Counted from the first letter of the stretch, positions 45,057-58,603 are shown. The stretch is DNA of 64,000 nt from Siphonodentalium dalli (GCA_032622095.1 CP136068.1:188097309-188161308), one strand, 5' to 3'. Notes: generated by a model from the letters alone, not told the origin. Made by a program: numbers and translations.

Positions 45057-46941
45057 CTAAAAAGAGATACATTGCATCATCACAATAAGTCCAAATAAAT
45101 ACAAACTAGATATGGGATGTCCCATTAGGACTAAGGATAACCCATATGGCAGCCACTGTCGGCCTCTTGCCAAGTTTAAACAAATATTGACTGGAAAAAG
45201 TAGGAATACAAGCTGGGACAAAATTCTGCACGTTTGCGAAAATTTTAAAGACATATTATGGACTTGTTCGGGTGCGTGAAACTGATAAGTTAGTATTCAG
45301 GTGCTATCACAACTGGAGGAATGTAACGTTCTACTAACATCGCCGAAAATTTGAAGCAAATAGACCATACCAGTCCATAGAAAACATCGTCAGAACTACG
45401 CTCAATTGTAAATATTTACTACTCGATTCGGGACGCATCTATCAGCGATAAACTTACGAAAATGATTTCGCCATCGAGAGTCACTGCATTTAATTCATAT
45501 ATAAGAATGACAGTGTGTCATCAATTTGGATATACTATTTGTAAAAATTACTACTTTGAACAAGATTATTCTCCATTTCTATTTGATCATCATACCGGAG
45601 TGTTTCAAATAACTTTAAGTTGAAAAAGAAGGATAACTCCAAGCCTTAAAATAATTTTTAATTGAGTGTCTGACATTTTGTCAGGCACCAAATGGACATG
45701 TTCTATCATTTCAAAAGTACGCCTGACATTGTCTCTTTTTTACAATTAAAACTTTAAAGCTCAATTCTAAGGTTATATAAATCTTCATTTGCTCTGAGCC
45801 TCTGATCCCTGTTTGTTACTAGCACCATGTAGGGGTAGGCCTATCCATACGACAGTAACATCTACAGTTTTTTTTTTCTTCAAAATCCACCTAAATAAAG
45901 TTTCGTTGCATCTATAATGCACCATAGTGCAAGCAAGATTAAAGTTAGTATTCTCAATACCTTTGTATCCACTTGCTGAAGTCTGACAGAAAACTTGCTT
46001 TATATCTGACAATATACCCAATTCTATCTAGACATAAATAATGATACCCGTGCCATCATCTTCACATCGCATTTTCACCTGGCCATGTGACTCTCAGAAT
46101 AAACGGAAAGCTACAGGTCAACAATCTGAAAGTTTTATTGCCCCTTGGTCGCCACGATTAATTGAATTAAACTGAGCATTCTGTAACCACGAATGGTTGT
46201 TCCATCTGGTGACATCGTACTATATACAATACGTGATGTTTATATTATACCGGTTTGATGTTAGGCCCCTATAGGCCTACTGTGTATTAAATTTTAGCGA
46301 TTACATGTGTATTAAACTCCAAGAAAGGACTATGCACAATGTGACCTTTCACCTCATGACGTTGCTGCCTTGGCGACATATCAACAAAAACTCTCGCCTT
46401 GAAATTGGGTCACATTTACTTCAGCGTTTCGAATGGTTTAAACGAATAAATTAATGCATACAAGTGGAATAAAATAGTAATGTAGCTACACATGTCCCTA
46501 ATAGGACTAAATTTTAAGCTTTCACTATTCTGTTCCCGTTATTTTAGACAGCTTGCACCACACAAAATTAGCAAAATGTACGATGTACACTCAGAACTTG
46601 CATGGTTATTTTCAATCTAACGAATTCTGAACTGTAACAGTTTGAATATCTTTGCTTTTTGTCTGAGAACATTGATATGTTATTGAAAGAATTTCACTGT
46701 GCCGATTTCTGTACATGGATTCATATTAAATCAGGACTTATATCTTGTTTGTTGCTGACAAATCACCCCAATGTTCCATAAATTCGCGACCTCATCACAT
46801 GTACTGTAACTGCGTATTCATGCGAAACGGGAATTGCTCTTCGAAATGACCAAAATGTAGGTTGTTTTTGTCTGAAAACTGTCACAAATTAGGCTTAATT
46901 TGACCAAAATGATAGTATCAGTTGGCATAAGATAAATACAA
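45057..46941. other. Intron of gene 2, mostly featureless
   Basis: Contains the second copy of an old interspersed repeat (45275-45520, complement of 37430-37640). Otherwise I see no exon or array. Confidence 0.5.
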
Positions 46942-47076
46942 CAATAGCATAGTGTGTTTTGAGATGTGTGTTATCTCAACTCGTTAGAAGTATGATTTTT
47001 CGCTTGGCAGAGCCTCGCGAAAATCATACTTCTAACGAGTTGAGATAACACACATCTCAAAACACACTATGCTATT
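46942..47076. repeat. Perfect 58-bp-arm hairpin
   Basis: aatagcatagtgtgttttga ... complement, with arms of about 58 bp that appear perfectly matched and a loop of about 20 bp (cgcttggcagagcctcgcg). Probably a recent MITE or a local inverted duplication. No clear flanking duplication. Confidence 0.85.
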
Positions 47077-48050
47077 ATCGTATATATCTCAATGACAGCA
47101 CGTGCATGCCACAAAATCTAAAACACGAGTAGCCGTAGGCCTACAATGCTGATAGCCATGTAATTAGGTTTCTCTGTTGAATATCTATTTTTGTAGTACA
47201 CCTAATATTAAGGCTTTTCGTTGGTAATGGAATGTGCATGTATGATTTATATAATGGCACAAGGTTTGTAAAAGACTCCTCCCAATTCCGAGTACTAATT
47301 TAACTGCCGAATCGATTCTCGATTCCAAAGCATAGGCCTCTGGCCTCATATACAGGAGTTTTATAACAGGGCCTGCAGAATCCGTGGACGGAAATAGTTG
47401 GTTGATAATTATGCCTTTTAACCGCATTTATTCCCGTCTAACTGCTGGCTGTACATGTACCTGTCCAAAACGGCAAAAAGTGAAACATGCATACAAATTA
47501 TGCATCAAAGTTTCGATTAAATAATTGAGGCGCGTGCCAATTAAGATTGTTACAGGGTCAATGTAATACACCCTGATTTGAAAGAGAAAACCCCGCAGCG
47601 CATGTGTCGGTTTGCAAGCATTGCAGTACTGTTAAACAGATCAAAGGGTGCCGTCGAGTGAATTCATGCGACGTAATTGTTGCGTCTGTGACCAGGGTAG
47701 CCACTGGTGAATAATTAGAGAGGTGTTTGTTTAACTGACTCGCCATTGTCGCTAATTTAGTTGAGTTGTCAGGTTTCCTTGTCAATAGCCTCAATATAGT
47801 GCAGCATTTTAGTTATTTTTTTTTGTTAGAGGTTCAGAAATTTTAAAGTCGCACGAATATTTTCAGGTAGGTCGGGAAACCGGAAACAGACATGTTTTTT
47901 TTTTGGCCTTAAAGTTATATAATTTAACTAATAGAAGCCGTTATGCTACCACCATATCCACCCATTTGGGGGTCAGGAAATCTCAGGATAGAATCTGTCA
48001 GATGTCAAAGTTAATTTGTTTTTATATTTGTTTACAATTTAAGACCTGTA
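47077..48050. other. Intron of gene 2, no feature recognised
   Basis: Several short frames, none with splice-site or motif support. Confidence 0.45.
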
Positions 48051-48054
48051 CAAA

Positions 48055-49765
48055 TTTAGTACAAATTAATCCTGGCTTGATACTAGTGAATACATGTAGT
48101 TCCCGTGGGGGTATAATTAATCCTGGCTTGATACTAGTGAATACATGTAGTTCCTGCTGTTAATTAATCCTGGCTTGATACTAGTGAATACATGTAGTTC
48201 CCGCTGTTAGTTAATTAATCCTGGCTTGATACTAGTGAATACATGTAGTTCCCGCTGTTAGTTAATTAATCCTGGCTTGATACTAGTGAATACATGTAGT
48301 TCGGGGGTATAATTAATCCTGGCTTGATACTAGTGAATACATGTAGTTCCTGCTGTTAATTAATCCTGGCTTGATACTAGTGAATACATGTAGTTCCCGC
48401 TGTTAATTAATCCTGGCTTGATACTAGTGAATACATGTAGTTCCCGCTGTTAGTTAATCCTGGCTTGATACTAGTGAATACATGTAGTTCCCGCTGTTAG
48501 TGGGGGTATAATTAATCCTGGCTTGATACTAGTGGATACATGTAGTTCCCGCTGTTAATTAATCCTGGCTTGATACTAGTGGATACATGTAGTTCCCGGG
48601 TATAATTAATCCTGGCTTGATACTAGTGAATACATGTAGTTCCCGCTGTTAATTAATCCTGGCTTGATACTAGTGAATACATGTAGTTCCCGCTGTTAAT
48701 TAATCCTGGCTTGATACTAGTGAATACATGTAGTTCCCGCTGTTAATTAATCCTGGCTTGATACTAGTGAATACATGTAGTTCCCGCTGTTAGTTAATTA
48801 ATCCTGGCTTGATACTAGTGAATACATGTAGTTCCCGCTGTTAGTTAATTAATCCTGGCTTGATACTAGTGAATACATGTAGTTCCCGGGTATAATTAAT
48901 CCTGGCTTGATACTAGTGAATACATGTAGTTCCCGGGTATAATTAATCCTGGCTTGATACTAGTGAATACATGTAGTTCCTGCTGTTAGTTAATTAATCC
49001 TGGCTTGATACTAGTGAATACATGTAGTTCCCGCTGTTAATTAATCCTGGCTTGATACTAGTGAATACATGTAGTTCCCGCTGTTAGTTAATTAATCCTG
49101 GCTTGATACTAGTGAATACATGTAGTTCCCGCTGTTAGTTAATTAATCCTGGCTTGATACTAGTGGATACATGTAGTTCCCGCTGTTAGTGGGGGTATAA
49201 TTAATCCTGGCTTGATACTAGTGGATACATGTAGTTCCCGCTGTTAATTAATCCTGGCTTGATACTAGTGGATACATGTAGTTCCCGGGTATAATTAATC
49301 CTGGCTTGATACTAGTGAATACATGTAGTTCCCGCTGTTAATTAATCCTGGCTTGATATTAGTGAATACATGTAGTTCCCGCTGTTAATTAATCCTGGCT
49401 TGATATTAGTGAATACATGTAGTTCCCGCTGTTAATTAATCCTGGCTTGATACTAGTGGATACATGTAGTTCCCGGGTATAATTAATCCTGGCTTGATAC
49501 TAGTGAATACATGTAGTTCCCGCTGTTAATTAATCCTGGCTTGATACTAGTGAATACATGTAGTTCCCGCTGTTAATTAATCCTGGCTTGATACTAGTGA
49601 ATACATGTAGTTCCCGCTGTTAATTAATCCTGGCTTGATACTAGTGAATACATGTAGTTCCCGCTGTTAATTAATCCTGGCTTGATACTAGTGGATACAT
49701 GTAGTTCCCGCTGTTAATTAATCCTGGCTTGATAGTAGTGAATACATGTAGTTCCCGCTGTTAGC
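48055..49765. repeat. 46-50-bp minisatellite, about 36 copies
   Basis: Unit attaatcctggcttgatacta plus gtgaatacatgtagttccc plus a variable end (gctgtta, gctgttagtta, gggtata, gctgttagtgggggtata). The order of end types from about 48490 recurs at about 49180, so a block of roughly 690 bp is duplicated. Intronic, with no exon at its edges. Confidence 0.95.
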
Positions 49766-50594
49766 GAAGGACTGTAAAATAAACTGAATTATTGCAATTT
49801 ATTGGCTACATTTTGGTGACAGCCGGTTTGAGCGCCTATTTTTACGCTTTTTTGATTGAAGAAAATTCATTTTTAAATCTCGGGGCGGAAAGCCGGAAGT
49901 GGAAACTTAAAGCGGGATTAACGACCACATATACAAAATTTGGAATACTAAAATTGGAGCGGAGTATGGCCGACACATTTATATATAGCATGCAATGAGG
50001 TATAACGGAACATAATTAATATACTGATGAACCCCATCCATAATAATAATATATCCTGCGTTCCATGCCATCATAACTCGAGCGGGAGTTCCATAATTTT
50101 TCCATTCCGATATTTTTATAGACATCTAACAATCATACATCGGGGGGAAAAACCCACATTTCGGCAAAAAAAATAATTAATACTACTCGACAATAGAATA
50201 AATTTTATTTAATAGCAAACTATTACCATTTAATTTGCAATATATCACATTACCAGTGATATTTTCCTTAAAAATACGTCAATATTTCAACTGGACATTA
50301 TGTCTGACAGTTTCAAAGCAAGAGCCGGACAACCCATAAAAATGTGAATCCGGCGTCGGACATTTGTCCGTGTCCAGCCACTTATTTTAAGGCTTGGATA
50401 ATTCCAATAAAAAAGTGCAATGGACCTCATAATGGTACTACAAATATCTGTGCCAAGTTTTAAAAAAACTGACTGAAGAATGTAGGAATAAAAGCTCGAA
50501 CAAAGTTGCGTCCAGGGACGGACAGACAGACGGACAAGTTGATTCGTATAATTATTATTGTATGTCAAAATGCTTGATGATATTATATACATAC
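49766..50594. other. Intron between array and exon
   Basis: No exon recognised. A 135-codon frame on the minus strand (50287-50694) only partly coincides with the true exon at 50595-50706. Confidence 0.5.
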
Positions 50595-50706
50595 GAGGAT
50601 AATGCTTGATGACACTGGAAGCATCTGATGCCGCTACATACTTAACAACACGCTGACTGTTGCATAACGTATGAAGTCGTGTTATTAATTCCAAATCCTG
50701 ATCATT
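50595..50706 (-). CDS. Unrecognised gene 2, third visible exon
   Basis: Minus-strand exon of 112 nt. The acceptor is atatttctttcag|AATGATC and the donor is TATCCTC|gtatgtata. It starts in phase 0 and ends in phase 1. It encodes NDQDLELITRLHTLCNSQRV then VKYVAASDASSVIKHYP. Unlike the other exons this is a mixed hydrophobic/polar, helix-forming stretch, so it is probably part of a small folded or interaction segment. The alternative frame hits a stop within seven codons. No family recognised. The intron just upstream is a short array of its own polypyrimidine end. Confidence 0.85.
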
Positions 50707-51347
50707 CTGAAAGAAATATTCATCACACTATTACACTAATTAAGGTCAAATAAAGAAATATTCATCACACTATTACACTTATTAAGGTCAAATAAAGAAA
50801 TATTCATCACACTTTTACACTTATTAAAGGTACTCAATCCGAACAGAGGGTCCCCATCTCAACAGATTCCATATATTACTATTTCTTTGGCTTTGGGGGT
50901 AAAAAATATTTGATTCGAGTCGAGGAACCCATCAAACAAAGATCAGAGTTATTAGATATTGATTTTTGAAATTTGTTATTTACTCGAGATGAGTACTAAT
51001 AATTGCCTTCAACTGCCATAATCTGCTCGGGATGTGTACACCAAAATATATTCAAACAGACAAGGATGGATAACTCTAAAATCAAGTGGTAATAATAACG
51101 CAATTTTGACTGAGTTTTGGGCCAGAAAGTATTCCCGATAATGAAAAATAATAGATTTCTAAAATCGATATCTAACAAATCTGAGCTTTGATGGGTGACT
51201 TCCTCGACTCGAATCAAATATTTTTGACCCCCGAAGCCATTGAAATAGTAATTGAGAGGAGTTTTATCGGATTGAGTACCTTTAAGGTCAAATAAAGAAA
51301 TATTCATCACACTATTACACTTAATGTGACTTATTAAGGTCAAATAA
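50707..51347 (-). repeat. 42-bp array of the intron end before the exon
   Basis: Four copies of aaagaaatattcatcacact plus attacacttattaaggtcaa (plus strand), three at 50709-50830 and one or more at 51286-51347, split by the element at 50824-51285. On the minus strand each copy has tgatgaatatttcttt, the pyrimidine tract of the real acceptor, but the copies continue atttgacc instead of cag. The tract and branch region are duplicated without the AG. Confidence 0.88.
50824..51285. mobile_element. TTAA-flanked element (AGGTACTCAATC termini), copy 3
   Basis: cttaTTAA|AGGTACTCAATCCG ... GATTGAGTACCT|TTAAggtcaaat. The neighbouring tandem units read cttaTTAAggtcaaat, i.e. the empty site, proving duplication of exactly TTAA. 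Confidence 0.93.
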
Positions 51348-54300
51348 ATCTAGAGGCCGGACTAAGAATACCCACACAGCATTGTAACTAGAGGTCGGAC
51401 TAAGAATACCCCCAGCATTGTAACTAGAAGTCGGACTAAGAATACCCCCTAGCATTGTAACTAGAGGTCGGACTAAGAATACCCCCTAGCATTGTAACTA
51501 GAGGTCGGACTAAGAATACCCCCTAGCATTGTAACTAGAGGTCGGACTAAGAATACCCCCTAGCATTGTAACTAGAGGTCGGACTAAGAATACCCCCTAG
51601 CATTGTAACTAGAGGTCGGACTAAGAATACCCCCTAGCATTGTAACTAGAGGTCGGACTAAGAATACCCCCAGCATTGTAACTAGAAGTCGGACTAAGAA
51701 TACCCCCTAGCATTGTAACTAGAGGTCGGACTAAGAATACCCCCTAGCATTGTAACTAGAGGTCGGACTAAGAATACCCCCAGCATTGTAACTAGAGGTC
51801 GGACTAAGAATACCCCCTAGCATTGTAACTAGAGGTCGGACTAAGAATACCCCCAGCATTGTAACTAGAAGTCGGACTAAGAATACCCCCTAGCATTGTA
51901 ACTAGAGGTCGGACTAAGAATACCCCCAGCATTGTAACTAGAAGTCGGACTAAGAATACCCCACAGCATTGTAACTAGAGGTCGGACTAAGAATACCCCA
52001 CAGCATTGTAACTAGAGGTCGGACTAAGAATACCCCCTAGCATTGTAACTAGAGGTCGGACTAAGAATACCCCCTAGCATTGTAACTAGAGGTCGGACTA
52101 AGAATACCCCCTAGCATTGTAACTAGAGGTCGGACTAAGTATACCCCCTAGCATTGTAACTAGAGGTCGGACTAAGTATACCCCCCAGCATTGTAACTAG
52201 AGGTCGGACTAAGAATACCCCCTAGCATTGTAACTAGAGGTCGGACTAAGAATACCCCCTAGCATTGTAACTAGAGGTCGGACTAAGTATACCCCCTAGC
52301 ATTGTAACTAGAGGTCGGACTAAGTATACCCCTTAGCATTGTAACTAGAGGTCGGACTAAGTATACCCCCTAGCATTGTAACTAGAGGTCGGACTAAGAA
52401 TACCCACAGCATTGTAACTAGAGGCCGGACTAAGTATACCCCCTAGCATTGTAACTAGAGGCCGGACTAAGTATACCCCCCTAGCATTGTAACTAGAGGT
52501 CGGACTAAGAATACCCCCTAGCATTGTAACTAGAGGTCGGACTAAGAATACCCCCAGCATTGTAACTAGAAGTCGGACTAAGAATACCCACAGCATTGTA
52601 ACTAGAGGCCGGACTAAGAATACCCCCTAGCATTGTAACTAGAGGTCGGACTAAGAATACCCCCTAGCATTGTAACTAGAGGTCGGACTAAGAATACCCC
52701 CTAGCATTGTAACTAGAGGTCGGACTAAGAATACCCCCTAGCATTGTAACTAGAAGTCGGACTAAGAATACCCACAGCATTGTAACTAGAGGCCGGACTA
52801 AGTATACCCCCAGCATTGTAACTAGAGGTCGGACTAAGAATACCCCCTAGCATTGTAACTAGAGGTCGGACTAAGTATACCCCCTAGCATTGTAACTAGA
52901 GGTCGGACTAAGTATACCCCCTAGCATTGTAACTAGAGGTCGGACTAAGTATACCCCCTAGCATTGTAACTAGAGGTCGGACTAAGAATACCCACAGCAT
53001 TGTAACTAGAGGCCGGACTAAGTATACCCCCTAGCATTGTAACTAGAGGCCGGACTAAGTATACCCCCTAGCATTGTAACTAGAGGTCGGACTAAGAATA
53101 CCCCCTAGCATTGTAACTAGAGGTCGGACTAAGAATACCCCCAGCATTGTAACTAGAAGTCGGACTAAGAATACCCACAGCATTGTAACTAGAGGCCGGA
53201 CTAAGTATACCCCCTAGCATTGTAACTAGAGGTCGGACTAAGAATACCCCCTAGCATTGTAACTAGAGGTCGGACTAAGAATACCCCCTAGCATTGTAAC
53301 TAGAGGTCGGACTAAGAATACCCCCTAGCATTGTAACTAGAAGTCGGACTAAGAATACCCACAGCATTGTAACTAGAGGCCGGACTAAGTATACCCCCTA
53401 GCATTGTAACTAGAGGTCGGACTAAGAATACCCCCTAGCATTGTAACTAGAGGTCGGACTAAGAATACCCCCTAGCATTGTAACTAGAAGTCGGACTAAG
53501 AATACCCACAGCATTGTAACTAGAAGTCGGACTAAGAATACCCACAGCATTGTAACTAGAGGTCGGACTAAGAATACCCCCAGCATTGTAACTAGAAGTC
53601 GGACTAAGAATACCCACAGCATTGTAACTAGAGGCCGGACTAAGTATACCCCCAGCATTGTAACTAGAGGTCGGACTAAGAATACCCACAGCATTGTAAC
53701 TAGAGGTCGGACTAAGAATACCCCCAGCATTGTAACTAGAAGTCGGACTAAGAATACCCACAGCATTGTAACTAGAGGCCGGACTAAGTATACCCCCTAG
53801 CATTGTAACTAGAGGTCGGACTAAGAATACCCCCAGCATTGTAACTAGAAGTCGGACTAAGAATACCCACAGCATTGTAACTAGAGGCCGGACTAAGTAT
53901 ACCCCCAGCATTGTAACTAGAGGTCGGACTAAGAATACCCACAGCATTGTAACTAGAGGTCGGACTAAGAATACCCCCAGCATTGTAACTAGAAGTCGGA
54001 CTAAGAATACCCACAGCATTGTAACTAGAGGCCGGACTAAGTATACCCCCTAGCATTGTAACTAGAGGTCGGACTAAGAATACCCCCTAGCATTGTAACT
54101 AGAGGTCGGACTAAGAATACCCCCTAGCATTGTAACTAGAGGTCGGACTAAGAATACCCCCTAGCATTGTAACTAGAAGTCGGACTAAGAATACCCACAG
54201 CATTGTAACTAGAGGCCGGACTAAGTATACCCCCTAGCATTGTAACTAGAGGTCGGACTAAGAATACCCCCTAGCATTGTAACTAGAGGTCGGACTAAGA

Positions 54301-57300
54301 ATACCCCCAGCATTGTAACTAGAAGTCGGACTAAGAATACCCCCAGCATTGTAACTAGAAGTCGGACTAAGAATACCCACAGCATGGTAACTAGAGGTCG
54401 GACTAAGAATACCCCCTAGCATTGTAACTAGAGGTCGGACTAAGAATACCCCCTAGCATTGTAACTAGAGGTCGGACTAAGAATACCCCCCAGCATTGTA
54501 ACTAGAAGTCGGACTAAGAATACCCCCTAGCATTGTAACTAGAGGTCGGACTAAGAATACCCCCAGCATTGTAACTAGAGGCCGGACTAAGAATACCCCC
54601 CAGCATTGTAACTAGAAGTCGGACTAAGAATACCCCCCCAGCATTGTAACTAGAGGCCGGACTAAGAATACCCCCCAGCATTGTAACTAGAGGTCGGACT
54701 AAGAATACCCCCAGCATTGTAACTAGAGGCCGGACTAAGAATACCCCCCAGAATTGTAACTAGAAGTCGGACTAAGAATACCCCCAGCATTGTAACTAGA
54801 GGCCGGACTAAGAATACCCCCAGCATTGTAACTAGAAGTCGGACTAAGAATACCCCCAGCATTGTAACTAGAGGCCGGACTAAGAATACCCCCAGCATTG
54901 TAACTAGAGGTCAGACTAAGTATACCCCCCAGCATTGTAACTAGAGGCCGGACTAAGAATACCCACAGCATTGTAATTAGAGGTCGGACTAAGTATACCC
55001 CCCAGCATTGTAACTAGAGGTCGGACTAAGTATACCCCCCAGCATTGTAACTAGAGGTCGGACTAAGAATACCCCCCAGCATTGTAACTAGAGGTCAGAC
55101 TAAGTATACCCCCCAGCATTGTAACTAGAGGCCGGACTAAGAATACCCCCCCAGCATTGTAACTAGAGGTCAGACTAAGAATACCCCCCCCCCCCAGCAT
55201 TGTAACTAGAGGTCGGACTAAGAATACCCCCCCAGCATTGTAACTAGAGGCCGGACTAAGTATACCCCCAGCATTGTAACTAGAGGCCGGACTAAGTATA
55301 CCCCCAGCATTGTAACTAGAGGCCGGACTAAGTATACCCCCAGCATTGTAACTAGAGGTCGGACTAAGAATACCCCTAGCATTGTAACTAGAGGTCGGAC
55401 TAAGAATACCCCCTAGCATTGTAACTAGAGGTCGGACTAAGAATACCCCCCAGCATTGTAACTAGAAGTCGGACTAAGAATACCCCCTAGCATTGTAACT
55501 AGAGGTCGGACTAAGAATACCCCCAGCATTGTAACTAGAGGCCGGACTAAGAATACCCCCCAGCATTGTAACTAGAAGTCGGACTAAGAATACCCCCCAG
55601 CATTGTAACTAGAGGCCGGACTAAGAATACCCCCCAGCATTGTAACTAGAGGTCGGACTAAGAATACCCCCAGCATTGTAACTAGAGGCCGGACTAAGAA
55701 TACCCCCCAGCATTGTAACTAGAAGTCGGACTAAGAATACCCCCAGCATTGTAACTAGAGGCCGGACTAAGAATACCCCCAGCATTGTAACTAGAAGTCG
55801 GACTAAGAATACCCCCAGCATTGTAACTAGAGGCCGGACTAAGAATACCCCCAGCATTGTAACTAGAGGTCAGACTAAGTATACCCCCCAGCATTGTAAC
55901 TAGAGGCCGGACTAAGAATACCCACAGCATTGTAACTAGAGGTCGGACTAAGTATACCCCCCAGCATTGTAACTAGAGGTCGGACTAAGTATACCCCCCA
56001 GCATTGTAACTAGAGGTCGGACTAAGAATACCCCCCAGCATTGTAACTAGAGGTCAGACTAAGTATACCCCCCAGCATTGTAACTAGAGGCCGGACTAAG
56101 AATACCCCCCCCCAGCATTGTAACTAGAGGTCGGACTAAGAATACCCCCCCCCAGCATTGTAACTAGAGGTCGGACTAAGAATACCCCCCCAGCATTGTA
56201 ACTAGAGGCCGGACTAAGTATACCCCCAGCATTGTAACTAGAGGTCGGACTAAGAATACCCCTAGCATTGTAACTAGAGGTTGGACTAAGAATACCCCCT
56301 AGCATTGTAACTAGAGGTCGGACTAAGAATACCCCCCAGCATTGTAACTAGAAGTCGGACTAAGAATACCCCCTAGCATTGTAACTAGAGGTCGGACTAA
56401 GAATACCCCCAGCATTGTAACTAGAGGCCGGACTAAGAATACCCCCCAGCATTGTAACTAGAAGTCGGACTAAGAATACCCCCCCAGCATTGTAACTAGA
56501 GGCCGGACTAAGAATACCCCCCAGCATTGTAACTAGAGGTCGGACTAAGAATACCCCCAGCATTGTAACTAGAGGCCGGACTAAGAATACCCCCCAGCAT
56601 TGTAACTAGAAGTCGGACTAAGAATACCCCCAGCATTGTAACTAGAGGCCGGACTAAGAATACCCCCAGCATTGTAACTAGAAGTCGGACTAAGAATACC
56701 CCCAGCATTGTAACTAGAGGCCGGACTAAGAATACCCCCAGCATTGTAACTAGAGGTCAGACTAAGTATACCCCCAGCATTGTAACTAGAGGCCGGACTA
56801 AGAATACCCACAGCATTGTAACTAGAGGTCGGACTAAGTATACCCCCCAGCATTGTAACTAGAGGTCGGACTAAGTATACCCCCCAGCATTGTAACTAGA
56901 GGTCGGACTAAGAATACCCCCCAGCATTGTAACTAGAGGTCAGACTAAGTATACCCCCCAGCATTGTAACTAGAGGCCGGACTAAGAATACCCCCCCAGC
57001 ATTGTAACTAGAGGTCGGACTAAGAATACCCCCCCCCCCAGCATTGTAACTAGAGGTCGGACTAAGAATACCCCCCCAGCATTGTAACTAGAGGCCGGAC
57101 TAAGTATACCCCCAGCATTGTAACTAGAGGCCGGACTAAGTATACCCCCAGCATTGTAACTAGAGGTCGGACTAAGAATACCCCCCAGCATTGTAACTAG
57201 AGGTCGGACTAAGTATACCCCCAGCATTGTAACTAGAGGTCGGACTAAGTATACCCCCAGCATTGTAACTAGAGGTCGGACTAAGTATACCCCCAGCATT

Positions 57301-58322
57301 GTAACTAGAGGTCGGACTAAGAATACCCACAGCATTGTAACTAGAGGTCGGACTAAGTATACCCCCAGCATTGTAACTAGAGGTCGGACTAAGTATACCC
57401 CCAGCATTGTAACTAGAGGTCGGACTAAGTATACCCCCAGCATTGTAACTAGAGGTCGGACTAAGTATACCCCCAGCATTGTAACTAGAGGTCGGACTAA
57501 GAATACCCACAGCATTGTAACTAGAGGTCGGACTAAGTATACCCCCAGCATTGTAACTAGAGGTCGGACTAAGTATACCCCCAGCATTGTAACTAGAGGT
57601 CGGACTAAGAATACCCACAGCATTGTAACTAGAGGTCGGACTAAGAATACCCACAGCATTGTAACTAGAGGTCGGACTAAGTATACCCCCAGCATTGTAA
57701 CTAGAGGTCGGACTAAGTATACCCCCAGCATTGTAACTAGAGGTCGGACTAAGAATACCCACAGCATTGTAACTAGAGGTCGGACTAAGAATACCCACAG
57801 CATTGTAACCAGAGGTCGGACTAAGAATACCCCCCAGCATTGTAACTAGAGGTCGGACTAAGTATACCCCCCAGCATTGTAACTAGAGGTCGGACTAAGA
57901 ATACCCACAGCATTGTAACTAGAGGCCGGACTAAGTATACCCCCCCAGCATTGTAACTAGAGGTCGGACTAAGAATACCCACAGCATTGTAACTAGAGGC
58001 CGGACTAAGAATACCCACAGCATTGTAACTAGAGGCCGGACTAAGTATACCCCCCAGCATTGTAACTAGAGGTCGGACTAAGAATACCCACAGCATTGTA
58101 ACTAGAGGTCGGACTAAGAATACCCACAGCATTGTAACTAGAGGTCGGACTAAGAATACCCCCACAGCATTGTAACTAGAGGTCGGACTAAGAATACCCC
58201 CCAGCATTGTAACTAGAGGTCGGACTAAGAATACCCCCACAGCATTGTAACTAGAGGTCGGACTAAGAATACCCCCACAGCATTGTAACTAGAGGTCGGA
58301 CTTAGAATACCCCCACAGCATA
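51346..58322. repeat. 7-kb satellite-like array of 35-37-bp units
   Basis: About 195 units of gtaactagaggtcggactaa plus gaatacccccagcatt, with variants agaagtc / agaggcc, agtatacc, cccacagc and ccctagc. Runs of C vary from 3 to about 10. A block of variant order recurs near 54662, 55621 and 56508 (spacing 959 and 887 bp), showing higher-order repeats. From 57180 to 57800 a simpler two-variant pattern dominates. All ORFs across it are artefacts. It lies wholly within one gene 2 intron. Confidence 0.97.
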
Positions 58323-58330
58323 GTCATATT

Positions 58331-58440
58331 AAAGGCCCACTTAATTTTCGAACCCCTGCAGGGAGCCCCACACATATATAAAAGCATGTGTACTGAGTGT
58401 CGTCTGCTGACTCTGCTCATATCTGTCTGGGGCTCTGTAT
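58331..58440. mobile_element. Remnant foldback termini
   Basis: ttaaaggcccacttaatttt (same terminus as 58604) followed by gggagccccacacatatata-type sequence related to 41740-41830. Confidence 0.5.
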
Positions 58441-58444
58441 GGGT

Positions 58445-58582
58445 GAAATTATAAAATTGTTAAAGAATATAAGAAAAAATTATAACAAATGATAAAAATT
58501 TGTTAAGCCAATGCATTCTCTTATATATGCGAGGCGACCTATGGTCGACTCGCATATATAAGATAATGCATTGGCACAGGGT
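58445..58582 (-). mobile_element. Twin-hairpin foldback family, one hairpin
   Basis: AT spacer plus one gccaatgcattctcttatat hairpin ending acagggtattta. Both termini missing. Confidence 0.75.
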
Positions 58583-58603
58583 ATTTACCAGAGAAAGCGT
58601 TTG

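Noticed and set aside
51346-58322. Long minus-strand ORFs of up to 273 codons (repeats such as LVRPLVTML and GILSPTSSYNA)
   Set aside because: They are readings of the 36-bp array in different frames; unit length changes shift the frame, and there are no splice sites or start context.
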